From Desmodesmus armatus (lineage: Eukaryota; Chlorophyta; Chlorophyceae; Sphaeropleales; Scenedesmaceae), in assembly GCA_007449985.2 (NCBI GenBank), contig VIIQ02000032.1, forward strand, positions 1 to 64,000: a DNA stretch of 64,000 nt, read 5' to 3'. The translations under genes and the position numbers were made by a program. Each line of letters opens with the position of its first letter. The stretch's first letter is position 1. The notes beneath the pieces were generated by a model, which was not told the origin of the DNA, did no database searches, and was given only the letters and a program-made list of their open reading frames with translations. This document shows, piece by piece, positions 28,101 through 39,400 of the stretch.

Positions 28101-29279
28101 GACCAGATAAGGCAGTTGGAGAGGGACGTGCAGCAACTGATTGTGCTGGCGCAGGATGCACGGCTGCAGGTGCCGCCACAGCTGCTGAAGTCACAATGGC
28201 AGCTGCTGGCAGCTGCAAGGGGTGGCGGCGGCAGCCGGGGTGGGGTTGCACGCAGCAAGGCGGATCAACGCAGGCGTAGCAGCAGCAGGAGTAGGAGCAG
28301 AGGCAGAAGCGGGGGAGACAGGAGGGACAGCAGAGACAGGTATAGGGACAGCGGGAAGCACAACAGCAGGAGGAGCAGCAGGAGTAGGAGCAGAAGCAGA
28401 AACGGGGCCAGCAGGCGGGACAGCAGAGACAGGTATAGGGACAGCGGGAAGCACAACGGCAGGAGCAGCAGAAGTAGGAGCAGAAGCAGAAATGGGGCCA
28501 GGCAGGGTAGCAGAGACAGGTATAGGACCATCGACAGGAATGGCAGCCGGAGGAGCAGCAGAAGCAGGAGCAGAAGGCGCAGCAGTAGCAGATGCAGAAG
28601 CAGGGGAGGCGCGGCCTGGCGCAGCCATAGCAGCCGTGACAGAGCACCAGCGTGCACTGCGTCCCCACCAACAGCAGCAGCACGCTCGCAGCCTCCTGCT
28701 ATAGACCCCAGCCTGTTCGATGTCGCTAGTGCTCCCCTGGCTGCCTTGCACGGTGGTGGTGGCGACTCAGACAGCCGCAGTGAGACTCCAGACGGCCTCT
28801 TGGGTCATGACTCATCGGATTCCTCCGACAGTGATGAGGAGCTGGGAGGGCAGGGCCCAGGCCGGGTTGCTGCTGCTGCTGGTGGGTCAGTGGCTGCTGC
28901 TGGTGCTGTCAATGGCAGGGAAGCAGCAGGCAGCAGAGCTGGCCACGCCTCAGGGCAAAGCAGGGTGCAGCCTGCCTCAGGGTATGCTGGTGCCAGAGGG
29001 GTTGACAGGGATGGCAGGGACGGGGATAGGAGTCGGTTGGACAGGGGGTACAATAGCAGTAGCTCGGGATACAGGCAGCAGATTGGCAGCAAAGGGCAGC
29101 AGCGGGGTGGTCAGGGGCAAGGAGGCCGTGATGCTGACAGGGGCCGGGAGAGTGACCGGGTGCAGGGCGACAGGCAGGGAGGCGGGGCTTCTAAGGAGGC
29201 TGACCGAAGCAAGGGTTACAGTGCAGCTGGAAGCAGGTACAGCAGTAGTGGCAAGGCTGGCCAGTACAGGCGACCGTAG
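22174..29279 (+). CDS. SET-domain protein with coiled-coil and RS-rich C-terminus (N-terminus not resolved)
   Basis: Thirteen exons join in phase: 22174-22372, 22574-22996, 23363-23469, 23752-23861, 24247-24310, 24635-24712, 25008-25110, 25368-25453, 25649-26146, 26426-26617, 26938-27066, 27452-27536, 27907-29279 (TAG). About 1148 residues, plus a missing first exon. SET-like signals are GIWAVEDLPEGHLIG, YRHYCMYT, YSLIFSGFG, NETAYANDPHLDP and the closing YEVLYDYGHSYW, spread over residues 190-400. These fit a lysine methyltransferase fold, although the usual NHS-type core is replaced by NETAYANDP, so activity is uncertain. Next come an EEQQ coiled coil, a Gln-rich linker, a conserved-looking block (ELILYPNGIAFSKLKSTWW, WDFIVRHSQLYELSEKHF), a second coiled coil and a long Arg/Ser tail with three repeats. 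The tail suggests nuclear speckle or splicing-factor contact. TGTAA at 29374-29378 is the likely poly(A) signal. Confidence 0.8.
23246..23293 (+). repeat. Interstitial telomere-like tract
   Basis: Two perfect CCCTAAA units plus degenerate ones (CCCTCAACC, CCTAAAGCC, CCCTAAACC), within an intron of the SET-domain gene. The unit is the plant/green-algal TTTAGGG telomere repeat read on the other strand. Weaker traces occur near 31908-31925 and 45090-45110. Confidence 0.85.
27583..27600 (+). repeat. Long G run in an intron
   Basis: A run of about 17 G follows ATTTTG in the intron after 27536, next to the short motif shared with 8848. A likely site for length error in the assembly. Confidence 0.8.
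28296..28540 (+). repeat. Coding tandem repeat in the RS domain
   Basis: Units containing DSRDRYRDSGKHN followed by SSRSRSRSRNG are repeated two and a half times (period about 117 bases) in the last exon of the SET-domain gene. The frame is kept, so the duplication lengthened the RS tail. Confidence 0.9.
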
Positions 29280-29976
29280 GTCATACGGTGATGCGCAGCA
29301 CATGCTGTACAGCATGTGTGGGGTGCTGCTAAAGTGTTTCTGGCTCGGGCATGTGTACTGCACCTTACCTGATTGTAATGGTTTGTACGATCATGTAGGA
29401 TGTCTTGAGCAGATTTGCAATGGCTCTGCCCAGGGAAGCAAGAGCGGCTCATTCTACACTATGCATCCATACTGCAGCTGCCAGATTGTCCAGCTGAGCA
29501 ATTGAGCAAGTGTGGCATTTTGATCAGATGAACACCACAGGTCTCTCATGACAATCAATCATCGTGAGGCTGAAAGCCTTCAACGCAGCCAACGCCTGTC
29601 GCAGTGTTTGACTGGGTTGTTCAGTTTGTCGGTTGATCGGTGCGACAGGGTGCCTTTGACTCAAGCCTGTCTCACACGACTCAGTTCTACCGAAAGCGCT
29701 GTGAATGCATGACTGGATCGGGCTCAGTTGACGTCAGGTGGGCTGCTCTGATCTACACAGTCTACAACATCAACAGCAGTGCCCTGGCCCTGTACGTGCA
29801 ATCCAGTGCCCTAAGTCCACCATTCCTGACGTATTCATCGCCTTATGCTGCAGCTGCTTGGCTTTTGCAGCTTCTGAGGAGCCAATCAACTTTCCTTGCA
29901 TTGCTGCCGTTGTGTGTAGGGCCCGCCAGCGGACACAGCACCAGCTGAGCAGCATTCAGGCCAGAATACAACAGCA
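29280..29976. other. Spacer between SET-domain and P-loop NTPase genes
   Basis: Holds the poly(A) signal of the upstream gene (TGTAA, 29374-29378) and the presumed promoter of the downstream gene. No further exon was supported; the frame at 29640-29948 has no family match. Confidence 0.5.
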
Positions 29977-32900
29977 ATGCCAACAACCGACCTGCTGAAG
30001 ACCTTCGGGCTCAGCAGGAACCCCTTCACAGACCGCACAGCAGAGAAGACCAACCATGACACAACCTCCCTGTACATCCACAGCGACCTGCGTGCATTCA
30101 AGCCAAATGACACGACATACGTGTTCTTCGGCAGACGTGGCAGCGGCAAAACCACGATCAGACTGCAGATGGAGGAGGCTTACAGGAATTACAACGAGGC
30201 AGCAGCAGAGGGCGGCAAGTCCAAGGGCCACTTTGTAGTGGACCTCAGCAAGCCAGGGCACCTGACAGCTTGCCTGACGGAGTTCAGGACCAGCATAGGA
30301 GCCACCCTTGACAACTGGGATGCAGCATTCCAGGTGCGGCGGCAGGATTCGGGCACAATGCCTTCCAAAAGCAGCTAGTGGTGCTTGGCGAGTCTGTACT
30401 CAGCTGGCTTGAGGGCAGTTGGCGGTCCTGGTGCACCCCGCTATCCCCACCGACCCACTGACGTCACCCAAATCACGCCACCTCACTCCAGTTTTTTATG
30501 ACAGTCCGGCACTTAGTGTTGCCCCCCACTCGGCAGCATATGCCTCACCACCTCCAGGCGCTGTTGTAGCTGTCACCACTGGCTGGGGGACCGACCAGCA
30601 GTGACGTGGTTAAGGGTGCATTTTCTGCCACGCAGCCACGCAGCTCACAAGCATGGTTACCACCTAGTTCAAATGCTGTCACCACTGCCTGTGCAGTGTA
30701 CCCGCAGGACAGAACAGATTATGGTCCCTGCAGGACGACCAGCACAGGCAGTGACACGAGTCAACAAACTTTATCAGATACTGTCACCGCTGCCTGCATT
30801 CTTCCCTGCAGGACAACTGGACGAGCAGTGACATGGTGGACTGCATCCTGTCCTACGCAGCCACGCGGCTCATGAACGTGATCACAACCAACACGGATGA
30901 GGCGAAGGCCATGCTTGAAGTGCTGCGCAATGACCCCCGCGCGGCACAGCAGTTCCTGCTGCTGGCGCACCTGTACGCGCGCACAGACACGTACTCGCTC
31001 ACGTGGCTGCGGGCGGTGCTTATGCGCTCAAAGTGAGTGGAGGGCGGCAGTCGGTGCTGCTGCTGCTGTGCTGATGATGCTTATCCACGCAGCAGGTTCG
31101 CAGTTTGCAAGGTGGAAGAGCACGTCTAGGGCAGTCACAAACCACGGTAAAGTACCAGGCATGGGCTCTACAAACTGCACAGACCACAAAAAAGCCAGTA
31201 GCTTGTGAGGGCCCCCAAAAAGTCCACTTAGCCGTAGTCAAGAGAGAACTGCATGAAGGATGACGTAATGCTGTGCTGCCCTGCGTTGTTGCCTTGAAGG
31301 TACACGCCGCTGCAGGTGGCTGCTGGAGTGGGTGTTGCAGCCACCGTGTTGGCTGGCGGTGTGGCAGCAGCCAAGAGCCCTGCTGTGTCGGAAGCAGTGT
31401 CAGAGCAGGCGGACGCAGTGTGGGAGCGGCTGGAGAGTGTGGTGCCACCTCTGCAGGTGTGATTTTGGGGGTTTGCGGGTTGAACAGTCTTACACCTGCA
31501 AGAGAGAGTGTGGTTACTCTGTGCAGGTGTATATATCACCCATGCAGCTAGCAATGCGCAGTGGGGCTGACCCCAGAGTACGAACAGGTTCTCTTGAGGG
31601 TTCATGGTTTGACAGGATTGAGTGCTCTGTCAGTTGTCAAGTCTGCTGCAACGTCTACAGTCACTGTTATGTGTGTGTGCCTCTGCAGACCCACCCCAAG
31701 CTGGTGCTGGGCGGCCTGGGCTTGGTAACACTGGGTGGTGCGCTGTGGTGGAGGTGAGTGAGTGTGAGACATGTAGAGTTAGTCACTAACCTCAACATAC
31801 ATGGCGCGTGTGCATACACAACTTTCTCCTGAAGAAAATGCCTGGCAGCATGACTGTGTGCCATATGTTTGTTCCATGTGGCTTTGACTGGCCGGGGTCC
31901 CCATGCTGGGTTGGGGTTAGGGTTGCTGCATGACTACCCTCAGCACTGCGCTGCATCAACAACAGCCTGGCAGGCAGCCAGGTCTTTGCATGCAACGTAC
32001 TGCAGCTATATGACTGGCATGTTGAGCTTGGTGGGGTCACTTCTTGCACAGCCTCGCACTGTGTTTGTGTGTTTTGACCCTGTCGCTGCCGTCTGCATGT
32101 CCATGCAGGATGCGCTGCATCAACAACAGCATGGCTCGTGCTGCGCAGATGCAGTCGCACATCCGGGTGATCAAGCAGCAGCCAACACCAGTGCTGGCGG
32201 CACTGCTGGATGCAGAATTTAGCGACCAGGTGAGGCAGCATGGCTATATGTTAGTAACGTCATAAGTTGTACCAAATTTTCAGCTTTTGAGTTTGACTTG
32301 GAGTGTGACACCAGTGAAGGGTGTTAGGTTTAGAGGTGCAGGGTAAGGGTGCATTGTTCCCTTTACTCGCGACCATGCCTGTCTGCCTCTTGACCAGTCA
32401 CTGGTGCTAGGTCCCGTGCAAGTACAAAGTACACCTCTCTTCTACTGAAATTTTCTGCATCCACATTTCTCTTCTACTGATCTTTGCGCCACCAATGCAT
32501 GAGCCTCGTAGCCTGATCCTCAGCTGCAGGGCCTCTGCAATGCCAGGGTTGAAGGTTTTCATCCGTGGTAAAGCCGCATGTCCTGCCATGACAGTGTCAT
32601 GTGTGGCATGTGTGCCGGCATCAGCTCATGTGAGGATGTCCTTACTGATGCTGCAACTGTTTGTGTTTTTCTTGTCATTGCGTGTACGTTGTCAGGACAA
32701 GCTGGACACCATCAAGCTGCTGGTGATTGGTGTGAGTGCACACCAGAAGCTGGAGCTGCTGGAGCGCCTGGTCACCCAGCTGGGCTATGATAGCCTCACA
32801 GTGTTTGGGGACTGCTTTGACGAGGTAAGCAGCTTTGAACAGCTCACTGATTCAGTGGCCGTCGACATTACCTGTTGAAATTCCAAACACCCATGTGGGA

Positions 32901-35357
32901 GCCAACACAGCCTGTGTTGGTGACGGAAACTCACTGCATCATCCACAGCATCTGTGTATGCGCCACAAGACGCTACAGCATGTGACGTATACTCCCGTCT
33001 GGATAGAGGGCATATACATTGTTTTGATCACAGCATGGGTGATGTGTTGCCGCCTGTTTCCCCTGCAGGTCACACTGCTGGACCCTGTGCGGTTCCCGGG
33101 CGCCATCAAGGTGTTTGCGCGGGAGATCTGCCGCAACGACCTCCTCAATTTCGGCCGCCTGCACTTCTTCTTCCCAGACTCGCGGCTGGCCCTGGACCTC
33201 AGCACGGACAAAACCCTCAAGGAGGCACGCTTCGACAGGCACTTCGTGCGGGTGAGTGCCAAGCGAAGCCCTCAACCCTGAACCCCCCTTCCCACTTGAC
33301 CAGCCCGTGTTTGCAATCTCATTGGAACTGATGCTTGCCTCTTGACGGTCGATTAGTTGGGACTGTGTGTTTGTGAGGGTGGGGGGGGGGCAACTTGCTG
33401 AAGTAAGGGTTTGGGTGGCAGACAGGCTGAGGTCATAGCAGGGGGCTGAGGCGGGCCTTTGTGTGGCTACTGCTGGGGATGCTCTTCCTGAGGCAGGCAG
33501 AACTTGCATGAATCATAGGCACTGACTTTAAGTCAAAGTAGGTCGCATGTGGCTGCATGGCTTGACTGCTTGCTTTTTGTTGCAGGACTTGGTGTGGAGC
33601 CGGCATCAGCTTGAGGAGTTGGCAGAGCGGCGCTTCAGGGCAGCACAGGTTGGTGACAACCACAGCTGTAACATTCATGTGTGCTTGGCCATTGTCGTGT
33701 GCTTTTGCCGTTGGTTGCTTACTACTCAGCCGGGACCTGACTGAAGGCCACTATCAGACGATTGTTGCCTTTTCTTTCTCCAAAGGCTCCTCCCCTGCCT
33801 CATGCGCCCTTGGCCCTCTTGACTTCCCCTTGCATAGTACTAGTTTCACCCTTGAAGCCCGCCTTTCGAAAGCCCCTGCCCTCTGCCATCTCACACTTGC
33901 GCCCTGAGGACTGCCCCATGATTCTTTCCCTTTCACTCCTTCCGTTGCTTCCCCCCAACCTGTCCTTGCCTCCCACTCCCCCTGCAGGATGACCTGAAGG
34001 CTGAGGCCCTGGCGTCAGGCCAGTCGTACCTGTCGGACCCCTCATACCAGGAGGCAACGCAGATGAGCTTTGCTGACCTCTTCAAGAAGGTAGGGGAGGT
34101 TGGGGAGGGGGGCTTTGCAGCTGAGTCAAGACAGGGCCGTGGCGGTGGGGGAGTTCAGCACCCTGGCTGAGCAAGGGGCCAAGGCCAAGGGGTTGCAGCA
34201 GGAGATCTGACCACTGCTGAGCCCATGTACCAACGCTTGATTCAGTCGGATGCATGCAGGTGGATGTCTGGCACTGCTTTATGGGGGTGATGTGATGGTT
34301 GACGTCAAGTTCGGTATGCAAGTCCATGCTGTGTGCGAGAGAGTGTTACTGTGACTTCAAGTGTGAGACTCCCCAGGAATATACCGTCCAAATAAAATGA
34401 CTCACTGAGTGATTCAAGGTTACTGTAGGTTACTCTAGGTACGGCTGCCACAACTGAGCTGCTTTTGGTGGGGTGGTTGGGCATGTAAGCATATGTGCTG
34501 TGCTGTGGTGTGATCACCTCCAGGTGCGTGGTGAGGACTTCAGCAGCTACCTGAGCAAGCTGAGCACACCCCGTGAGCTGCTGATCATGATGACAGAGAT
34601 GTTTGCGCGCATTGAGGCACACCCAGAGGGAGGACTCACAGCACAGGTGGGTGGGGTGGGTGGAAGCCTTTCCCTAAGAGGGGGCGTGGGGGGGGGGGGA
34701 CTGGGGGGGGGGGGGTGGAGGGGTTGTGGGCTTTGGAGGGTGGAGGGGGTTGTGGGCGGAGGGGGGGGGGGGGGGGGGGGGGGGGGCTTGGGTTTGGTTG
34801 CCACCCAGGGTGGACAGCAGGGGGGTGAGTGTCTCATCTTGATTGCATTTAGGTGCCAGGTGTGACGACTGAACAGAGGGGGTTCCGAGTGGTATCAGAG
34901 GCAAGCTGCTTCTGTTTGTTTGTGCAGAGAGTGGGGGCGAAATGACAACCTGGTGGGAACGGCAGTGAAAGCACGGTATCGGTTAAAATAAGCACGGTAT
35001 CATGAAACTTGGGTCCCTGGAGGAGGTCCCCCTCTTTTGGAAGGGGGGGGGGTGCTCTGTTGGCAGCAGCAGGCAGCACCCTCTTGCTTGCCTCCCTGCC
35101 TTATGAGCACGGCACGCATGATGCCACAACACACTATGCTAGGGTATCAGCAAAAGAATGCCAGCATTGCTGTAATGCTGTCTGTGCATGTGCATACCTG
35201 CGTGTGCACCCTTGGTTGAGTGTGGTGTTCAGGGGCTGGACTGCACACACTGGCCTCACCTGCACACCTCCTTTGCCCTCCTTCCCACGTATGCCTGCCG
35301 TACTGAATGCAGGATATGGAGATCGCTGTGACAAAGGCCTTGGAGCAGTCTGTCTGA
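29977..35357 (+). CDS. P-loop NTPase with two inserted membrane segments (KAP-like architecture), 521 residues
   Basis: Eleven exons join perfectly in phase: 29977-30333, 30812-31032, 31300-31456, 31689-31753, 32109-32229, 32696-32824, 33069-33251, 33586-33648, 33988-34089, 34524-34646, 35313-35357 (TGA). Near the N-terminus is Walker A in VFFGRRGSGKTTIRLQM (about residues 49-65). Two hydrophobic segments follow: QVAAGVGVAATVLAGGVAAA (about 198-217) and LVLGGLGLVTLGGALWW (about 250-266). Next come LLVIGVSAHQKLELLERL, DSLTVFGDCFDEVTLLDPV and the conserved-looking AREICRNDLLNFGRLHFFF. Membrane segments set inside a P-loop domain recall KAP-family NTPases, but I cannot prove membership. FPGAIKVFAREICRNDLLNF resembles uncharacterised bacterial and eukaryotic P-loop proteins. 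No frameshift was found. Likely a membrane-anchored ATPase or GTPase of unknown role. The start is supported by the Met just before the conserved FGLSRNPF motif. Confidence 0.85.
30567..30845 (+). repeat. Repeated 3' splice-site region in the P-loop NTPase gene
   Basis: The true acceptor and exon start (CTGCAG at 30806-30811, then GACAACTGGACGAGCAGTG) has degenerate copies just upstream: near 30567-30606 (GGGGACCGACCAGCAGTGACG), 30675-30712 (CTGCCTGTGCAG, CCGCAGGACAGAAC) and 30727-30760 (CTGCAGGACGACCAGCACAG). The preceding CTGTCACCACTGCCTG box is repeated too. About three or four copies. Confidence 0.7.
34680..34790 (+). repeat. Dense G runs in an intron
   Basis: Several runs of 8-20 G separated by a few bases follow the donor at 34647. 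On the coding strand, and so in the pre-mRNA, they could fold into G-quadruplexes. The opposite strand gives a false Pro-rich frame. Confidence 0.9.
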
Positions 35358-36420
35358 GGTCACCAAGGCCCAGTGTGGTGGTGTTGGCCAGCAGGCCAGT
35401 ACTGCAGTTACTTGATGAGGGTCAGCCAGCCGTTGGTGCTGGTGTGTGCATGGGCGGCCGGGCTTCGCATGCGTGCAAGTGCGGAACGTGCGTGTGTTGA
35501 ATGTGTTGATCAGCTTTCAGGGTTTGTGCGTGTGCGTGTGCGGTGTTCTGGTTGCAGCTATGGGCCGGCTTTCGGCTCTCATGCGTGAGTTAATGGCTTG
35601 ATCAAGGTCCAGATCAAAAGGCTTGACAGGCTTGAGTGATCTTTTGCGGGTATCTGCAGCATGCGTTGGTATGGCTGTGCTCAGGTACCAAAACAGCTAG
35701 GCAACACACATCACAGTACATGCGAGACTCGACGTGTCCAAGGTTTGTTGGGGAACTTGTCAGCTCTGCAGTGAAGCCAAAGCCGTGGCAGCAGTTCCTT
35801 AACATAAGAAAGGCTGATGATGCTCCGAAAAGGGTGAAAGCATGGCTGCATCTCAGGCCACAATGTGTCACTGTACAGTCTGCCGTCAGGTCCCACCCCT
35901 TTCTCAACTGTCATAGTCATGTGTTGTTGGAGGAAAGCTTTCAACAAACAAACTCAAGTGTTCGCGTTTCAGGCAGTGTTCGGGGCTTCCGAGCTCGATC
36001 GGGCTCAACCTGCACCATCCTGTAGCTGACCTTCCCACCCTCGGACGTAGGGAGTTCAATATGGGTGTAGCTTCTCAACATCGTTTCTGGGAACATAACT
36101 TTGGAGCATTGCCGGCACATGGCGCATGGTGAGCACACTTATGCAACCCTACCCCAGCAGCAGGGGTTATGCAACCCAGCAGAACTGTGCAGTATTGCTG
36201 GTCCAGCAACAGGGGGCCAGAGCAGGCTGAGCTAGGCTGATCAGGCTTGGTAAGCCTGTACAGACGTCATACCAGCACCCTATTCCACATACAGCTGGGG
36301 GCCATGCTATGACACTTGCAGCCTGGTGTGCAGCAGGTTGACATGTGGGCGTGAAGGTGTCGGGTACAAAGTAACTGGGTCTGATGGGAAGCTTACAGGC
36401 CCCCTGTTCAACTACTGCAG
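35358..36420. other. Spacer before the PRAF-type gene
   Basis: No coding exon was supported. It should contain the 3' UTR of the P-loop NTPase gene and the promoter, and possibly a first exon, of the PRAF-type gene; 36421 is itself preceded by an acceptor-like CTGCAG. Frames at 35636-36025 have no family match. Confidence 0.4.
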
Positions 36421-39400
36421 ATGCAGTTTGTGAGGGACAATGACGCCGTGGGGGCTATTCTTGCTGGAGCAGGCTCGCGTCCTGCAGAGGAGCTTGTGAC
36501 TGCCCTGCGCAAGGTCAGTGCCCAGCACTAGCAGGGTACTTGATAGGGCAGCTATGAATAGCACAAGCCTGCCAACCAAGCTGCACGCAGTACATGTATG
36601 TGGGAGGCAGTGGTACGTCACACAGCCACATTAGCAAGTTGCAATGGAGGCATGGGGGGTTTCAAGCCCGTCATGTGTTTGCGCTTCCCAACAAGCAGCA
36701 GCTTGGCTGGTCCAGTGTGTGCTGATCATCACCGTTTGCTGTCAGCGCTGCAGGGAGGCTACCTGCGCAAATATGGGCGGTTTGGGAAGCCGAAGCAGCA
36801 TTGGTTCAGGCTGTCACATGATGACAAGGAGCTGCTGTGGGACTCCAGCAATGTGAGCAGCAGCCAGGCAGGCAGGAGCTAGGCAGCAGCGTCTGTAGGG
36901 TTCTGTCACCTGCAACAGCGATTACGCAACCGCGTGTGCCTGCCAGACTGATTGCTGCGCAAAAAAGGCGCTCAGTGGTGCTTCTGACCCACAGCACCAC
37001 GGCAGCGAGTATAGCTGCAGCTGTGGAAGCCGGCAGTGCCACAGCAGCAGAGGCGCTACTTGCAGTGACACACTTCAGAGTCCACTGGTTCAGGCAGTGG
37101 CCATCAAGGCAGCTGTTTTGGTGCTTCAGATGTCGGCAGCCGCCGAAGACAGCAGCTGGTTGCCGTCTTTGATGGCGGCACGTCAGGGTTTACTACCATC
37201 GCTGTCTCGTCAGAAGAATACGTATGCACATGCTCACTTTGCTTGTGTGCGGGTCCATGTTTGTTGCTCACTCCCTGCAGGGCAAGATCCGCAGCATCGC
37301 ACTGCTGTCAGTGTCCAGTATGTTCAGGGCCAGACAACTCCAGTGTTCAGGCGTGAGCCGTTGCCTGATTATGAGTCAGTCTCCTTCTCACTGCTGTACT
37401 CTGAGGGCAAGGGATCCGCCAAGGAGCGCAGCCTGGACTTGGTGTGCAGGAACTCTCAGGAGTTTGAGACATGGTGAGGGTTGGAGTGCTGCGCAAGAGT
37501 GCTGGGCATGCGACTCAGGACGGCGGGCTGCATCATTGGGCCTGGAACTTGGCCCACAAATTGGGTAGTCAACAGGGCAGCAGCTAGCAGCGTGTTGGCC
37601 TGCAGGAGCCGAAGCAGCTGTTGACGTGTGCTGACATGTACCCATGCACTGCTGTGCTGGTGTGGTGATTCCTGCAGGTTTTTGGGCATTCAGCTGGTCA
37701 TTGTGCTGAACCAGAACCTGGCACTGCAGCAGCAGCAGAACCAGGCGGCAGCAAATGGGCAGGCGGCGGCAGCAGCAGCAGTGTCGACGCGCAACAGCGG
37801 ATCTGGTGGTGCCACGCCTCTCAGGAAGCAACCGTCAGGGCCACTGTCGCCACGGCGGGTGAGTCTGCAGCTGGGGATGGCGTTGCTGCGGCTGTTGCTG
37901 GCTGACCCTGCTCAGAATGCAGTGGACCTGCAGAAGGGTAGTCAACTGGACGGCAATGAGGGCTTGTGTGAAACAGCAGCTGCAGCTGCTATGACGTACA
38001 GAGTGGGCTCTTTGGCCTTGCAGCCGCACACAGCAGCAACATGACGGCAGTGGAGGTTCACTTGGCTTGGCCTGGATGTTGGATGTGTGGCAGTTGACTC
38101 TCCCATATCTCTCACCACCGTCCGCATGTACATTCACAGCATCATGTAACGCTGCCTGCTGTCCTGGATCAACACCTGCTCAACTTTGCAGTAGGAAGAG
38201 AAGGGGGACAAGATGTATCCCTCACCTGCCGCATGTACGCTCACAACTTTGTGTGGCACTGCCTGCTGTCCTCATTCCACTGTCTGCTTCTCCCCGCAGT
38301 CGGACGAGAAGGGGGACAAGATGCAGGAGTTCAGGCAGATAGCTGCCTCGCTACAGCCCGTCAAGGCGGCCCTCACTGGCTCCACCCAGCGCAGCATCAG
38401 CAGGGAGCTAGCGCTGTCAGTCAAGCGGGAGATTGGTGACTGCTACATATGGGGCAGCTGGGGCGAGGCAGACGCGGGCGACGCCAGCGATGGGGCGCTG
38501 CAGTGCTGCGGACTGCCGACTATGGTGGCCAACACGCATGCACTGGATGTGATTCAGGTGGGTGGGTGAGGCCAGCACGGCCAGAGGCAGCAAGGTGCAG
38601 GGTTTTTGCCCTGTTGGTTCGCAAGTGCTGGGATGATGGTGCGATCTATGAACGTGTAGCTGACCAAGCAAGTGACCAGCAACAGCATTCTATCTCATCA
38701 CTCAGTCTGTTGTCAATAGTTGGCCTGGTGGTGCCAGCTTAATTGAGTCTGATAAATAAGCAGCTTGGCCCTGCATGGAGCGCTGGACAGTTGAATAGCA
38801 CAGATGGCAGGTGTCGAGCTGCACACTCAGCATAGTGGTTGTGCTGGTGCATGTTGCATGTTCTGCATGTGTGTGACCTGCAGGTGGCTGTGGGCCCCCG
38901 CCATGCAGCCCTGTTGACGCGTGGGGGTGAAGTGTACACCTGGGGAGCAGGCATGGGGGGCAACGGCGGCAACGGCACTGCAGCAGGCAGCAATTATCCG
39001 CAGCAGGTGAGGGCGCCTGTGCAGGCCGGGCTGTCTACATGAGTATGGTGTTGTTCGTGCTGGCATGCATGAGTCATCCTGAAAAAGCTTTGCTGGTAGC
39101 TTGCTGAGGAGGCTGCAGTTTCTGGCATCACAGCTGCTGCATGTGTTCTGTTGTTGTTTTTGGTATTTCCTGCATCTACCTGTTCACCAGCTCCCCAGCA
39201 TGCCTGCTGCTGTACCGCTTCAGGTGACTCGCCTCACAGGCAAGGGCACTGCTGCAGTGGCCTGCGGCAACTCCTACACTGCGGCAGTGCTGAGCGATGG
39301 CAGCCTATGCACCTGGGGCTCAGGGCTGGGAGGCCAGCTGGGCCTGGGGCCAACGTGACTGCTGCAGTGTGGCCGACACGTGTGCTGGCAGGTCTTGAGG

